From the NCBI GenBank assembly GCA_910576775.1, contig CAJTJV010000055.1, forward strand, positions 1 to 5,146: 5,146 nt of DNA, in the 5' to 3' direction. Within the stretch, counting starts at the first letter, position 1; every line of letters begins with the position of its first letter. Shown here piece after piece: positions 1-5,141 of the stretch. The position numbers were made by a program, and so were the translations under genes. The notes below the pieces were generated by a model that searched no databases, was not told the origin of the DNA, and was given only the letters and a program-made list of their open reading frames with translations. This DNA is from an uncultured Muribaculaceae bacterium. GTDB taxonomy: Bacteria; Bacteroidota; Bacteroidia; Bacteroidales; Muribaculaceae.

Positions 1-10
1 ATTTATTGTG

Positions 11-19
11 TACTTTTGC
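11..19 (+). promoter_or_regulatory. Candidate Bacteroidota -7 box at the left edge
   Basis: TACTTTTGC fits the phylum's TAnnTTTG -7 consensus. The matching -33 TTTG would lie outside the window, so only half the promoter can be seen. The same 14 bases, TTGTGTACTTTTGC, recur at 3107-3120 upstream of tRNA-Arg. If active, it would transcribe the stem-loop segment that follows. Confidence 0.4.
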
Positions 20-114
20 TGTGCGATTAGGCTTGCACACGCCTTTCGAAGGCGTCTTGGCCAAGTGGATTGATTATCATCTATAAAGTTACGAAAAATC
101 TGCCACTCGGCCAA
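20..114 (+). ncRNA. Possible structured RNA: three consecutive stem-loops
   Basis: Three helices lie almost end to end. TGTGC (20-24) pairs with GCACA (35-39). ACGCCTT (39-45) pairs with AAGGCGT (49-55) around a TCG loop. TTGGCCAAGTGG (57-68) pairs with CCACTCGGCCAA (103-114) with a single A-C mismatch, closing a 34-nt AT-rich loop. A -7 box lies just upstream, although a start 5-8 nt after it would cut into the first helix. No T-run follows, so no intrinsic terminator is visible. I cannot assign it to a known RNA family. It could instead be a leader or a degenerate repeat. Confidence 0.3.
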
Positions 115-121
115 ATTTGTA

Positions 122-237
122 AAGCACTTATTTTATTGAAAATCAGGAACAAAAGGTCTATCCGCAACTATTTTAATCCGGCTATAAAATAGCATCTCTC
201 CTGACATGGCAACGCAATTTTAAATGAAAGAGCCGTG
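122..237 (+). repeat. Inverted repeat copy A (~116 bp)
   Basis: This segment matches the reverse complement of 5027-5141. From left to right the shared blocks are AAGCA, then a 17-base block (ATTTTATTGAAAATCAG, one mismatch against copy B), a diverged middle, GCTATAAAATAGCAT (181-195, identical), a diverged 13-base spacer of equal length in both copies, GCAACGCAAT (209-218, identical), and TTAAATGAAAGAGCCGTG (220-237, identical). Similarity stops after GCCGTG. The block at 181-193 is itself a small palindrome, GCTAT-AAA-ATAGC. No ORF lies inside, so it behaves as a non-coding dispersed repeat of unknown class. Confidence 0.75.
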
Positions 238-386
238 TACGGGAGTATCTTCGGCAAAATCAAAGATACGAATTTTATGCTTGTAAGGAACCTTTGTCGT
301 GCATGGGGTGTTAGTGTTTTGAATAAGAGAATTTGATTTTTCTCGCAATTAAGATTTTTTAGCTATTAGACTTTGTTTTTTCTTAC

Positions 387-395
387 TATCTTTGC
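387..395 (+). promoter_or_regulatory. Probable rluB promoter, -7 box
   Basis: TATCTTTGC is a strong match to the Bacteroidota -7 element (TAnnTTTG, often followed by C). The -33 element is poor: TATT stands 19 bases upstream where TTTG is expected. Transcription would begin near 400, giving a leader of roughly 200 nt before the start codon at 600. Confidence 0.5.
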
Positions 396-538
396 ATCCG
401 ATAAATGAATATGATATAGTTACAAATACATAACTCTCAAAATATATTTTAGGTTTTACAAAACTCTTCAAAACATATATCATCACCCTTATAAAATTCA
501 AATAGATTATTTAGGTTTTATCCTTGATTAAAATATTG

Positions 539-567
539 AACCGACGCCGTGAGGCTGTCAACCGGTT
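539..567 (+). promoter_or_regulatory. Hairpin in the rluB leader
   Basis: A GC-rich island in an otherwise AT-rich leader folds on itself. AACC (539-542) pairs with GGTT (564-567), and GACGCC (543-548) pairs with GGC-T-GTC (553-559) across a GTGA loop, with T556 and 560-563 bulged. It sits 33 nt before the ATG. It could affect translation or mRNA stability. No T-run follows, so it is not a terminator. Confidence 0.35.
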
Positions 568-599
568 AAACACATCAGAAATAATTAAAAGCTATCTAT

Positions 600-2042
600 A
601 TGGAATCCAATTCTCCGGAAAAGAAGCCCAAGCGCCCTCGCATAGGCCAGGCATTCCGAGCTGCCGACGATCCGGAAGCTCGTCCCCGTTTTGAAAGACC
701 TTCTTTCAGCAATGATTCTGAGAACGGCAGTGATGCCTCTGACTCATACCATCAGCCCCGTCCGTATCAGCCCCGCCCCTATAACAGCCAGGGTGGCTAC
801 AACAACGGAGGCCAGCAGCGCCGTCCCTATAACAATCAGGGATACAACCGCCCGTATCAGCAACGTACACCTTACAACAATAACAACGCTGAAGGAACGC
901 ATGACGAAAACGGTCTTAATACAGGCTACAGCCGTCCGCAGCGCCCGTATCAGCCCCGTACCCCCTACAATAACGGCCAGCAGCGTCGACCCTATAACAA
1001 TCAGGGTTATAATCGCCCGTACCAGCCACGTGCACCCTTCAACAATGTAGAGGGTGCCCAGGATGATAACAACTCCGCAACAGGCTACAACCGTCCGCAG
1101 CGTCCGTATCAGCCCCGTCCATATAATGGAAATGGCCAGCAGCGTCGTCCATATAACAATAACGGCGGTGGTTACAACAATGGCGGACAGCGTCGTCCAT
1201 ATAATAACAACGGAAATTTCAATAACCGCCGTCCGCAGAACAATCAAGGTTTTCCAGGCAAAGGAAAGAGTTTTGTACCACGTCCCAAACGCATCGAGTA
1301 TGAAACTCCGCTGCCGGATCCTAACGAACAGATCCGTCTAAACAAATACATGAGCAATGCCGGAATATGCTCGCGCCGCGAAGCTGACGAGTATATCCAG
1401 CAGGGTCTTGTCAAGGTTAACGGACAGGTCGTTACCGAGCTGGGTACGAAGATTACCCATAGCGATGTCGTTGAATACGATGAGAAGGTGGTAACACCTG
1501 AAAGCAAGTGTTATATCCTTCTTAACAAACCGAAGGATTGTGTGACAACAAGTGATGATCCCAATGGTCGACTCACCGTAATGGATCTTGTCAAAGGTGC
1601 ATGTTCCGAACGAATCTATCCTGTAGGCCGTCTCGACCGCAATACTACGGGAGTCCTTTTGCTCACCAATGACGGAGACCTCGCCTCAAAGCTCACGCAT
1701 CCCAAATTCGTAAAAAAGAAAATATATCATGTGTGGTGCGACCGCGACATATCCGAGGACGATATGCAGCGCATAGCCGACGGTATAGAACTTGAAGACG
1801 GTCCTATCCATGCCGACGCAATCAGTTATGCCACCGAGACCGACCGCAACCAGGCCGGCATCGAGATTCACTCCGGCCGTAACCGTATCGTACGCCGTAT
1901 ATTCGAATCTCTCGGTTACCACGTGACAAAGCTCGACCGTGTGTATTTCGCAGGCCTTACAAAGAAGAATCTTCCGCGCGGACGCTGGCGTTACCTTACA
2001 CAAGAAGAGGTGAACTATCTCAAAATGGGTTCTTTTGAATAA
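600..2042 (+). CDS. rluB: RluB/RsuA-family 23S rRNA pseudouridine synthase with disordered N-terminal extension
   Basis: This enzyme isomerises a uridine in rRNA to pseudouridine; the E. coli RluB target is 23S U2605, and the same site is inferred here. Residues 1-240 are low-complexity, rich in Arg, Pro, Tyr, Asn, Gln and Gly, with a ~53-55-residue tandem repeat starting at residues 72, 127 and 180. An S4 RNA-binding domain follows (about 245-292, IRLNKYMSNAGICSRREADE). The catalytic domain begins at YILLNKPKDCVTTSDDP and has the family motif GRLDRNTTGVLLLTNDG with catalytic Asp346. The GRNRIVRRIFESLGY motif is at 426-440. The C-terminal ~235 residues match the usual RsuA/RluB size, so the extension doubles the protein. 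The start at 600 is the first ATG in frame after an A-rich leader; no Shine-Dalgarno is present, as usual in this phylum. The gene is transcribed alone and closed by a terminator. RluF or RsuA specificity cannot be excluded. Confidence 0.9.
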   Translation: MESNSPEKKPKRPRIGQAFRAADDPEARPRFERPSFSNDSENGSDASDSYHQPRPYQPRPYNSQGGYNNGGQQRRPYNNQGYNRPYQQRTPYNNNNAEGTHDENGLNTGYSRPQRPYQPRTPYNNGQQRRPYNNQGYNRPYQPRAPFNNVEGAQDDNNSATGYNRPQRPYQPRPYNGNGQQRRPYNNNGGGYNNGGQRRPYNNNGNFNNRRPQNNQGFPGKGKSFVPRPKRIEYETPLPDPNEQIRLNKYMSNAGICSRREADEYIQQGLVKVNGQVVTELGTKITHSDVVEYDEKVVTPESKCYILLNKPKDCVTTSDDPNGRLTVMDLVKGACSERIYPVGRLDRNTTGVLLLTNDGDLASKLTHPKFVKKKIYHVWCDRDISEDDMQRIADGIELEDGPIHADAISYATETDRNQAGIEIHSGRNRIVRRIFESLGYHVTKLDRVYFAGLTKKNLPRGRWRYLTQEEVNYLKMGSFE

Positions 2043-2061
2043 TCTTAAAGCGATATCTACG

Positions 2062-2096
2062 GATGGCGCTGCTCCGGTGGCGCCATCTTGTTTTTT
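2062..2096 (+). terminator. Intrinsic terminator after rluB
   Basis: A perfect 8-bp GC-rich stem, GATGGCGC (2062-2069) with GCGCCATC (2080-2087), has a 10-nt loop and is followed by TTGTTTTTT. The stem starts 19 nt after the rluB stop codon. The T-run ends only 11 nt before the next start codon at 2108. Confidence 0.85.
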
Positions 2097-2107
2097 ATAT
2101 TTAAGTT

Positions 2108-3082
2108 ATGCTGATATCTGTATTATGGCTCCTTGCGGGTCTCGTTCTTATTATAGCAGGAGCGTCAATGCTCACCGACGGCGCTTCTGCCGTTGCTAAA
2201 AGAATGGGAATCTCCGACCTTGTTGTCGGTCTGACTGTCGTGGCATTCGGCACCTCTGCGCCGGAACTTGTCATCAGTGTGGTGTCGGCAATCAACGGCA
2301 ACGCACCGCTTGCCGTAGGTAATGTCGTGGGAAGCAATATATTCAATGTCTTTGCAATAATCGGTATCACAGCCGCAATAAAACCGATAAAAGTTGAAAA
2401 ATCGGTTTTGGTAAACGACTTGCCTTTTGTTGTGCTCACGGCCCTATTGCTTCTGGCGATGGGTAACGGGCCTCTCCTTGACGGAGCATCTGAGGCAATC
2501 CTCAACCGTGTCGACGGTATTGTGCTCCTTCTTGTGTTTGCGGTATTCATGCGATATACGTTCGCGGAAGCGAAAAAGGGAGACGGTAGCGATCCTTCGG
2601 CGCGGAATGTGGCGTCGAAGAAACCTATGGGATGGCTCAAGGCCGTGGCATGGATCGTGTTGGGGCTTGCCGGTCTTGTTTATGGTGGCGATCGGTTTGT
2701 CGACGGAGCTTCCGGCATAGCACGACAGCTCGGCGTCAGCGACGCAGTTATAGGTCTGACAATCGTGGCGATAGGGACATCTCTGCCGGAACTTGCCACC
2801 TCGATTACCGCAGCGTTGAAAGGAAGTCCGGATATGGCGATAGGGAATGTTATAGGCAGCAATATCTTCAATATCCTGTTTGTACTCGGCACAGCATCCG
2901 CGATAAGTCCTCTCGCTTTCGGCTCGATAGGCAATTTCGACCTTCTGACAATGACAGTTGCCTGCATCATGTTCTGGCTTTTCGCCCGTTTTTACAAGGA
3001 TAAGACTGTCACCCGTTCCGAAGGAATAATCCTTGTTCTATGCTATGTGGCATATACATGGAAACTGATAGCGGAATTATAA
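2108..3082 (+). CDS. CaCA-family Na+/Ca2+ (cation/proton) antiporter, YrbG-like
   Basis: This is an inner-membrane exchanger of the calcium/cation antiporter superfamily. It is expected to export Ca2+ in exchange for Na+ or H+; the ion preference cannot be read from sequence. The two signature alpha repeats are present in inverted-topology halves. Alpha-1 has GTSAPE (48-53) and GNVVGSN (71-77); alpha-2 has GTSLPE (223-228) and GNVIGSN (246-252). The acidic Glu53 and Glu228 in these motifs are the expected ion ligands. Hydrophobic segments fill the rest, roughly ten in all, with a polar charged loop at about 154-176 joining the halves. The 324-residue length is typical of the bacterial YrbG type. 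The ATG at 2108 starts directly at the first membrane segment. No promoter is evident between the rluB terminator and this start, and no terminator follows before tRNA-Arg. Confidence 0.9.
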   Translation: MLISVLWLLAGLVLIIAGASMLTDGASAVAKRMGISDLVVGLTVVAFGTSAPELVISVVSAINGNAPLAVGNVVGSNIFNVFAIIGITAAIKPIKVEKSVLVNDLPFVVLTALLLLAMGNGPLLDGASEAILNRVDGIVLLLVFAVFMRYTFAEAKKGDGSDPSARNVASKKPMGWLKAVAWIVLGLAGLVYGGDRFVDGASGIARQLGVSDAVIGLTIVAIGTSLPELATSITAALKGSPDMAIGNVIGSNIFNILFVLGTASAISPLAFGSIGNFDLLTMTVACIMFWLFARFYKDKTVTRSEGIILVLCYVAYTWKLIAEL

Positions 3083-3151
3083 GGCCCGTTTATGATTCGC
3101 GTATTTTTGTGTACTTTTGCGGCGAGAGTTGGCAAAAAAATATAGAAAAAT

Positions 3152-3183
3152 TTTGATGTTTAAGAATTTTGCCGTAATTTTGC
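3152..3183 (+). promoter_or_regulatory. tRNA-Arg promoter (-33/-7)
   Basis: TTTG (3152-3155) and TAATTTTGC (3175-3183) are separated by exactly 19 bases, an almost ideal Bacteroidota housekeeping promoter. Transcription should start near 3189, about 20 nt before the mature tRNA 5' end. A second -7-like box, TACTTTTGC at 3112-3120, lies upstream with a poor -33 (TTTATG around 3089), so a tandem promoter is possible. Confidence 0.8.
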
Positions 3184-3208
3184 AGTCGCAAAAGAGAAAT
3201 TGTTGCAA

Positions 3209-3282
3209 GGCTCATTAGCTCAACTGAATAGAGCATCTGACTACGGATCAGAAGGTTACAGGTTTGAATCCTGTATGAGTCA
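3209..3282 (+). tRNA. tRNA-Arg (anticodon ACG)
   Basis: It is a 74-nt full cloverleaf. The acceptor GGCTCAT (3209-3215) pairs with ATGAGTC (3275-3281), with one G-U pair and discriminator A at 3282; CCA is not encoded. The D stem is GCTC/GAGC, the anticodon stem TCTGA/TCAGA with loop CTACGGA, and the T stem ACAGG/CCTGT. The anticodon ACG (3243-3245) reads CGU and, once A34 is deaminated to inosine by TadA, CGC and CGA. A20 and C35, the known arginine identity bases, are present. Position 19 is A and position 56 is U instead of the usual G19 and C56, and 15-48 is A-U. It is a stand-alone gene with its own promoter and terminator. Confidence 0.96.
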
Positions 3283-3286
3283 CTTG

Positions 3287-3318
3287 AAAGCGTTCCTCGT
3301 GGTGAGGAGCGCTTTTTT
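3287..3318 (+). terminator. Intrinsic terminator after tRNA-Arg
   Basis: A 12-bp stem, AAAGCGTTCCTC (3287-3298) with GAGGAGCGCTTT (3304-3315), contains one T-G wobble. It has a GTGGT loop and runs into six Ts. It starts 5 nt after the tRNA, and may also end any transcript coming from the exchanger gene. Confidence 0.9.
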
Positions 3319-3402
3319 GGTTTTATGAAGATAAATATCTTGGATTTCTTCGACATTTCGGGGTGCCCGTTGTTTTATTCATATATAAGACACTCTCCCC
3401 TT

Positions 3403-3855
3403 ATGAAATACGTATATTATCTATTCTTTGCCTTTGTTTTCGTGTTTGCCGCGGGCTGTGATAATTCCTCTGAGATTCCCGAACCGATGTTATGGACGGT
3501 GGCTGCAACCGGCGACGGAGTATCATGTCGCTATACCCCTGAAGATTATCCGCAGATTCATATAAGGGCGGACTATTCACCGGGCGAAGTCAGGATGGTG
3601 TGTACAAACCGCCGTCGGTTGAATTTCGGTTTCTTCGAAGACCCTCGGGCTATAGGATATGATTTCGGTTTCGGCGATGCGCGCATATCCGGCGATACGG
3701 TGATAGTACGTTTTGAAGAGGACAATATCGGAGGGGAAGCCCGCGATTGTCAGATACTCGTCAGTGCCGAAGGCGAAGCGTCGACAACAGTGGCGGTGAC
3801 GCGCACTTTCACAGAGATGAATCTTCAGCGCACAAGCGGAATGTATTTGCCGTAG
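3403..3855 (+). CDS. Small putative lipoprotein, function unknown
   Basis: The product is 150 residues. Residues 1-18 form a lipoprotein signal peptide: a Lys, a very aromatic hydrophobic stretch (YYLFFAFVFVF) and the lipobox AAGC, with Cys19 the predicted lipid-modified residue after signal peptidase II cleavage. The mature ~132-residue part has alternating hydrophobic and polar strands and Gly/Asp turns (for example YSPGEVRMVCTN, GDTVIVRFEE, EASTTVAVTRTF), suggesting a small beta-sandwich; I do not recognise a family. An in-frame ATG at 3325 would add 26 residues, but it abuts the tRNA terminator and would bury the signal peptide, so 3403 is preferred. No clear promoter or Shine-Dalgarno is visible. 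The last 31 bp overlap the 3' end of the convergent msrAB gene. After Cys19 comes DNSSE, which does not clearly match a surface-export signal, so periplasmic or outer-surface location is open. Confidence 0.75.
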   Translation: MKYVYYLFFAFVFVFAAGCDNSSEIPEPMLWTVAATGDGVSCRYTPEDYPQIHIRADYSPGEVRMVCTNRRRLNFGFFEDPRAIGYDFGFGDARISGDTVIVRFEEDNIGGEARDCQILVSAEGEASTTVAVTRTFTEMNLQRTSGMYLP

Positions 3856-4763
3856 CCTTCAGCTTCCATTTTTTCAAGTGGAATAAACCGGAGAGAGGCG
3901 GAATTGATGCAGAACCGCCGGCCTCCCGATTCTTCCGGGCCGTCATTGAACACGTGTCCCAGATGTGAGCCGGATGAAGCCGATTTTACCTCTGTACGTA
4001 CCATGCCATGCGAAGTGTCGATATTTTCTCCTACTGAATTCTCGTCGATAGGGCGCGAGAATGCCGGCCATCCGCATCCGGAATTGAATTTGTCGGAGGA
4101 CAGGAACAGAGGGGTTCCGTCGGTGATGTCGACATATATGCCTTTGCGGAATTCATTGTCGTATTCGTTGACGAATGGCCGTTCGGTGGCGCCGTTCTGA
4201 GTCACCTCCCATTGCAGCGGAGTCAGGCGTTTGCGTAATACGGCTTTTGCCGCACTATTCTTTCCAAGATTTCGGGCTTCGAGGAAAAGAGCAGGGTTGA
4301 CATGGCAATAGCCGTCGGGATTCTTGTACAGATAATCCTGATGATAGTCTTCAGCCGGGTAGAAATTTTCCAAGAGCCCGATTTCAACCGCCAGAGGCTG
4401 CCTGTTGCGGCGTTGTATTGTGGCATATTCGGCCTCGATAATCTCAAGATCCGCTTTATCGGTATAATAGATTCCCGTACGGTATTGTGTGCCGGTATCG
4501 TTGCCCTGGCGGTTGAGGCTTGTGGGGTCGATGCTTTTGAAAAATAGACGCAGAAGCTCCGAAAGGCCGACAGAGTCCGATTCATAAGACACCTTTACAG
4601 TTTCCGCTGCGCCTGTAGCGCCGGTGCATACCTGGCGGTAAGAAGGATTTGAGATATTGCTGTTGGCATATCCTGCAACGGCGCTGTCTACGCCCGGAAC
4701 GAGAGAAAACAGGTAGGCGGTGCCCCAAAAGCATCCGCCGGCAAGGTATATAGTCTTTATCAT
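3825..4763 (-). CDS. msrAB: Bifunctional peptide-methionine sulfoxide reductase MsrA/MsrB fusion
   Basis: This enzyme reduces both stereoisomers of methionine sulfoxide in oxidised proteins: MsrA acts on the S form and MsrB on the R form. The 312-residue product has MsrA first. The GCFWG motif carries catalytic Cys11, GAAE gives Glu54, DPTSLNRQGNDTGTQYRTGIYY is at 79-100, and YPAEDYHQDYL is at 135-145. Cys153 (DGYCHVN) is the likely resolving Cys. MsrB (about 180-297) has LTPLQWEVTQNGATE, GCGWPAF with probable resolving Cys230, HLGHVFNDGP, and RFCIN with catalytic Cys285. The two CxxC zinc pairs of E. coli MsrB are absent (VDITD and SASSG stand there), as in Neisseria PilB-type domains. There is no signal peptide, so it should be cytosolic. 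An upstream in-frame ATG at 4808 would add 15 residues, but MIKTIYLAGGCFWG is the standard family start. No Shine-Dalgarno or clear promoter is visible. The 3' end overlaps the convergent lipoprotein gene. Confidence 0.93.
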   Translation of the reverse strand: MIKTIYLAGGCFWGTAYLFSLVPGVDSAVAGYANSNISNPSYRQVCTGATGAAETVKVSYESDSVGLSELLRLFFKSIDPTSLNRQGNDTGTQYRTGIYYTDKADLEIIEAEYATIQRRNRQPLAVEIGLLENFYPAEDYHQDYLYKNPDGYCHVNPALFLEARNLGKNSAAKAVLRKRLTPLQWEVTQNGATERPFVNEYDNEFRKGIYVDITDGTPLFLSSDKFNSGCGWPAFSRPIDENSVGENIDTSHGMVRTEVKSASSGSHLGHVFNDGPEESGGRRFCINSASLRFIPLEKMEAEGYGKYIPLVR

Positions 4764-4835
4764 AGTGGACTGTGTTTTTGAGAGTATAAATAATAACGTC
4801 CGTCCCACACAATTGTTGTCAGGAGGAAATAATGA

Positions 4836-4865
4836 AAAAACAGCGCCGCTTTCGACGCTGTTTTT
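4836..4865 (-). terminator. Intrinsic terminator after tRNA-Gln
   Basis: A 13-bp stem, AAAAACAGCGCCG (4836-4848) with CGACGCTGTTTTT (4853-4865), has one G-U type pair and a 4-nt loop. Read on the minus strand it begins 4 nt after the tRNA 3' end and ends in a T-run. It also isolates tRNA-Gln from msrAB downstream. The symmetry would let it work in either direction, but no plus-strand gene needs it. Confidence 0.85.
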
Positions 4866-4869
4866 CTTG

Positions 4870-4940
4870 TAGCCTTACCAGGATTCGAACCTAGACAGAC
4901 AGTACCAAAAACTGTAGTGCTACCATTACACCATAAGGCT
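4870..4940 (-). tRNA. tRNA-Gln (anticodon TTG)
   Basis: It is a 71-nt cloverleaf on the minus strand. The acceptor AGCCTTA pairs perfectly with TAAGGCT, discriminator A is at 4870, and CCA is not encoded. The D arm contains G18-G19 (AATGGTA). The anticodon stem is ACAGT/ACTGT with loop TTTTGGT. The T arm is CTAGG/CCTGG with a canonical TTCGAAT loop. The anticodon TTG (complement of 4906-4908) reads CAA and, by wobble, CAG. The first acceptor pair is A1-U72, whereas E. coli tRNA-Gln uses U1-A72. U8 conservation fixes the 5' end at 4940 rather than 4941. Confidence 0.95.
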
Positions 4941-4976
4941 ATCCTTGTTTGTCCGATATTCCATCGCGACAACGCT

Positions 4977-5009
4977 GCAAAATTAGCTAACTTTTTTGAT
5001 AAAAACAAA
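4977..5009 (-). promoter_or_regulatory. tRNA-Gln promoter (-33/-7)
   Basis: On the minus strand, TTTG (5009-5006) is followed after 20 bases by TAATTTTGC (4985-4977), the same -7 box as the tRNA-Arg promoter. The start should fall near 4970, about 30 nt before the tRNA. Repeat copy B ends 17 nt upstream of the -33 element. Confidence 0.75.
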
Positions 5010-5026
5010 TCCGGCTTTGAAATAAC

Positions 5027-5141
5027 CACGGCTCTTTCATTTAAGATTGCGTTGCAATATAAGGAATAATGCTATTTTATAGCACGGAGTAATACGACAG
5101 CAAGGAGCCTTTATCTCTGATTTTCAACAAAATAGATGCTT
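5027..5141 (-). repeat. Inverted repeat copy B (~115 bp)
   Basis: This is the reverse-complement partner of 122-237. CACGGCTCTTTCATTTAA (5027-5044), ATTGCGTTGC (5046-5055) and ATGCTATTTTATAGC (5069-5083) are exact complements of copy A, and CTGATTTTCAACAAAAT near 5117-5133 matches with one change. The 5070-5084 palindrome TGCTAT-TTT-ATAGCA is one base pair longer than in copy A. The GCCGTG end faces the window interior, as it does in copy A. It lies immediately upstream of the tRNA-Gln promoter and contains no ORF. Confidence 0.75.

Larger units (their letters stand above)
1..599. other. 599-bp non-coding region upstream of rluB
   Basis: No reading frame here is long enough or protein-like enough to call. 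The left part (1-120) has a TACTTTTGC promoter-like box and three adjacent stem-loops. Bases 122-237 are one arm of an inverted repeat whose partner is at 5027-5141. Bases 245-269 can fold as GTATCTT/AAGATAC. The rest is AT-rich, with a promoter at 387-395 and a leader of about 200 nt running to the rluB start codon. If a gene lies further left its end is outside the window. Confidence 0.8.

Noticed and set aside
57..114. tRNA-Ser/Leu-like GGCCGAGTGG motif on the minus strand
   Set aside because: It resembles the D-arm of a long-variable-arm tRNA, but no acceptor, anticodon or T-arm can be built around it. It is explained by the 57-114 hairpin.
691..1341. Overlapping frames of 95-167 codons on both strands inside the 5' half of rluB
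   Set aside because: They arise from the repetitive Asn/Tyr/Arg/Pro coding DNA. Their products are low-complexity shadows without domains, starts or signals of their own.
2101..2970. Antisense frames of 96-179 codons across the exchanger gene
   Set aside because: They mirror the two alpha repeats of the exchanger on the opposite strand. The encoded proteins have no recognisable features, while the plus-strand frame has both family motifs.
3328..3341. AAGATA-AA-TATCTT inverted repeat between the tRNA-Arg terminator and the lipoprotein gene
   Set aside because: A six-base AT-rich palindrome of this kind is expected by chance. It is not flanked by a recognisable promoter.
3325..3402. Upstream in-frame ATG extending the lipoprotein by 26 residues
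   Set aside because: It lies 7 nt after the T-run of the tRNA-Arg terminator and would place the lipoprotein signal peptide internally. The start at 3403 gives a normal signal with Cys19.
4764..4808. Upstream in-frame start extending MsrAB by 15 residues
   Set aside because: The added residues are not a signal peptide and are not expected in the family, where the protein begins a few residues before GCFWG.
4821..4893. Short plus-strand frame (MKKQRRFRRC...) preceded by a textbook AGGAGG
   Set aside because: It reads through the tRNA-Gln terminator and into the tRNA on the antisense strand. Genes in this phylum rarely use Shine-Dalgarno sequences, so the match is probably chance.
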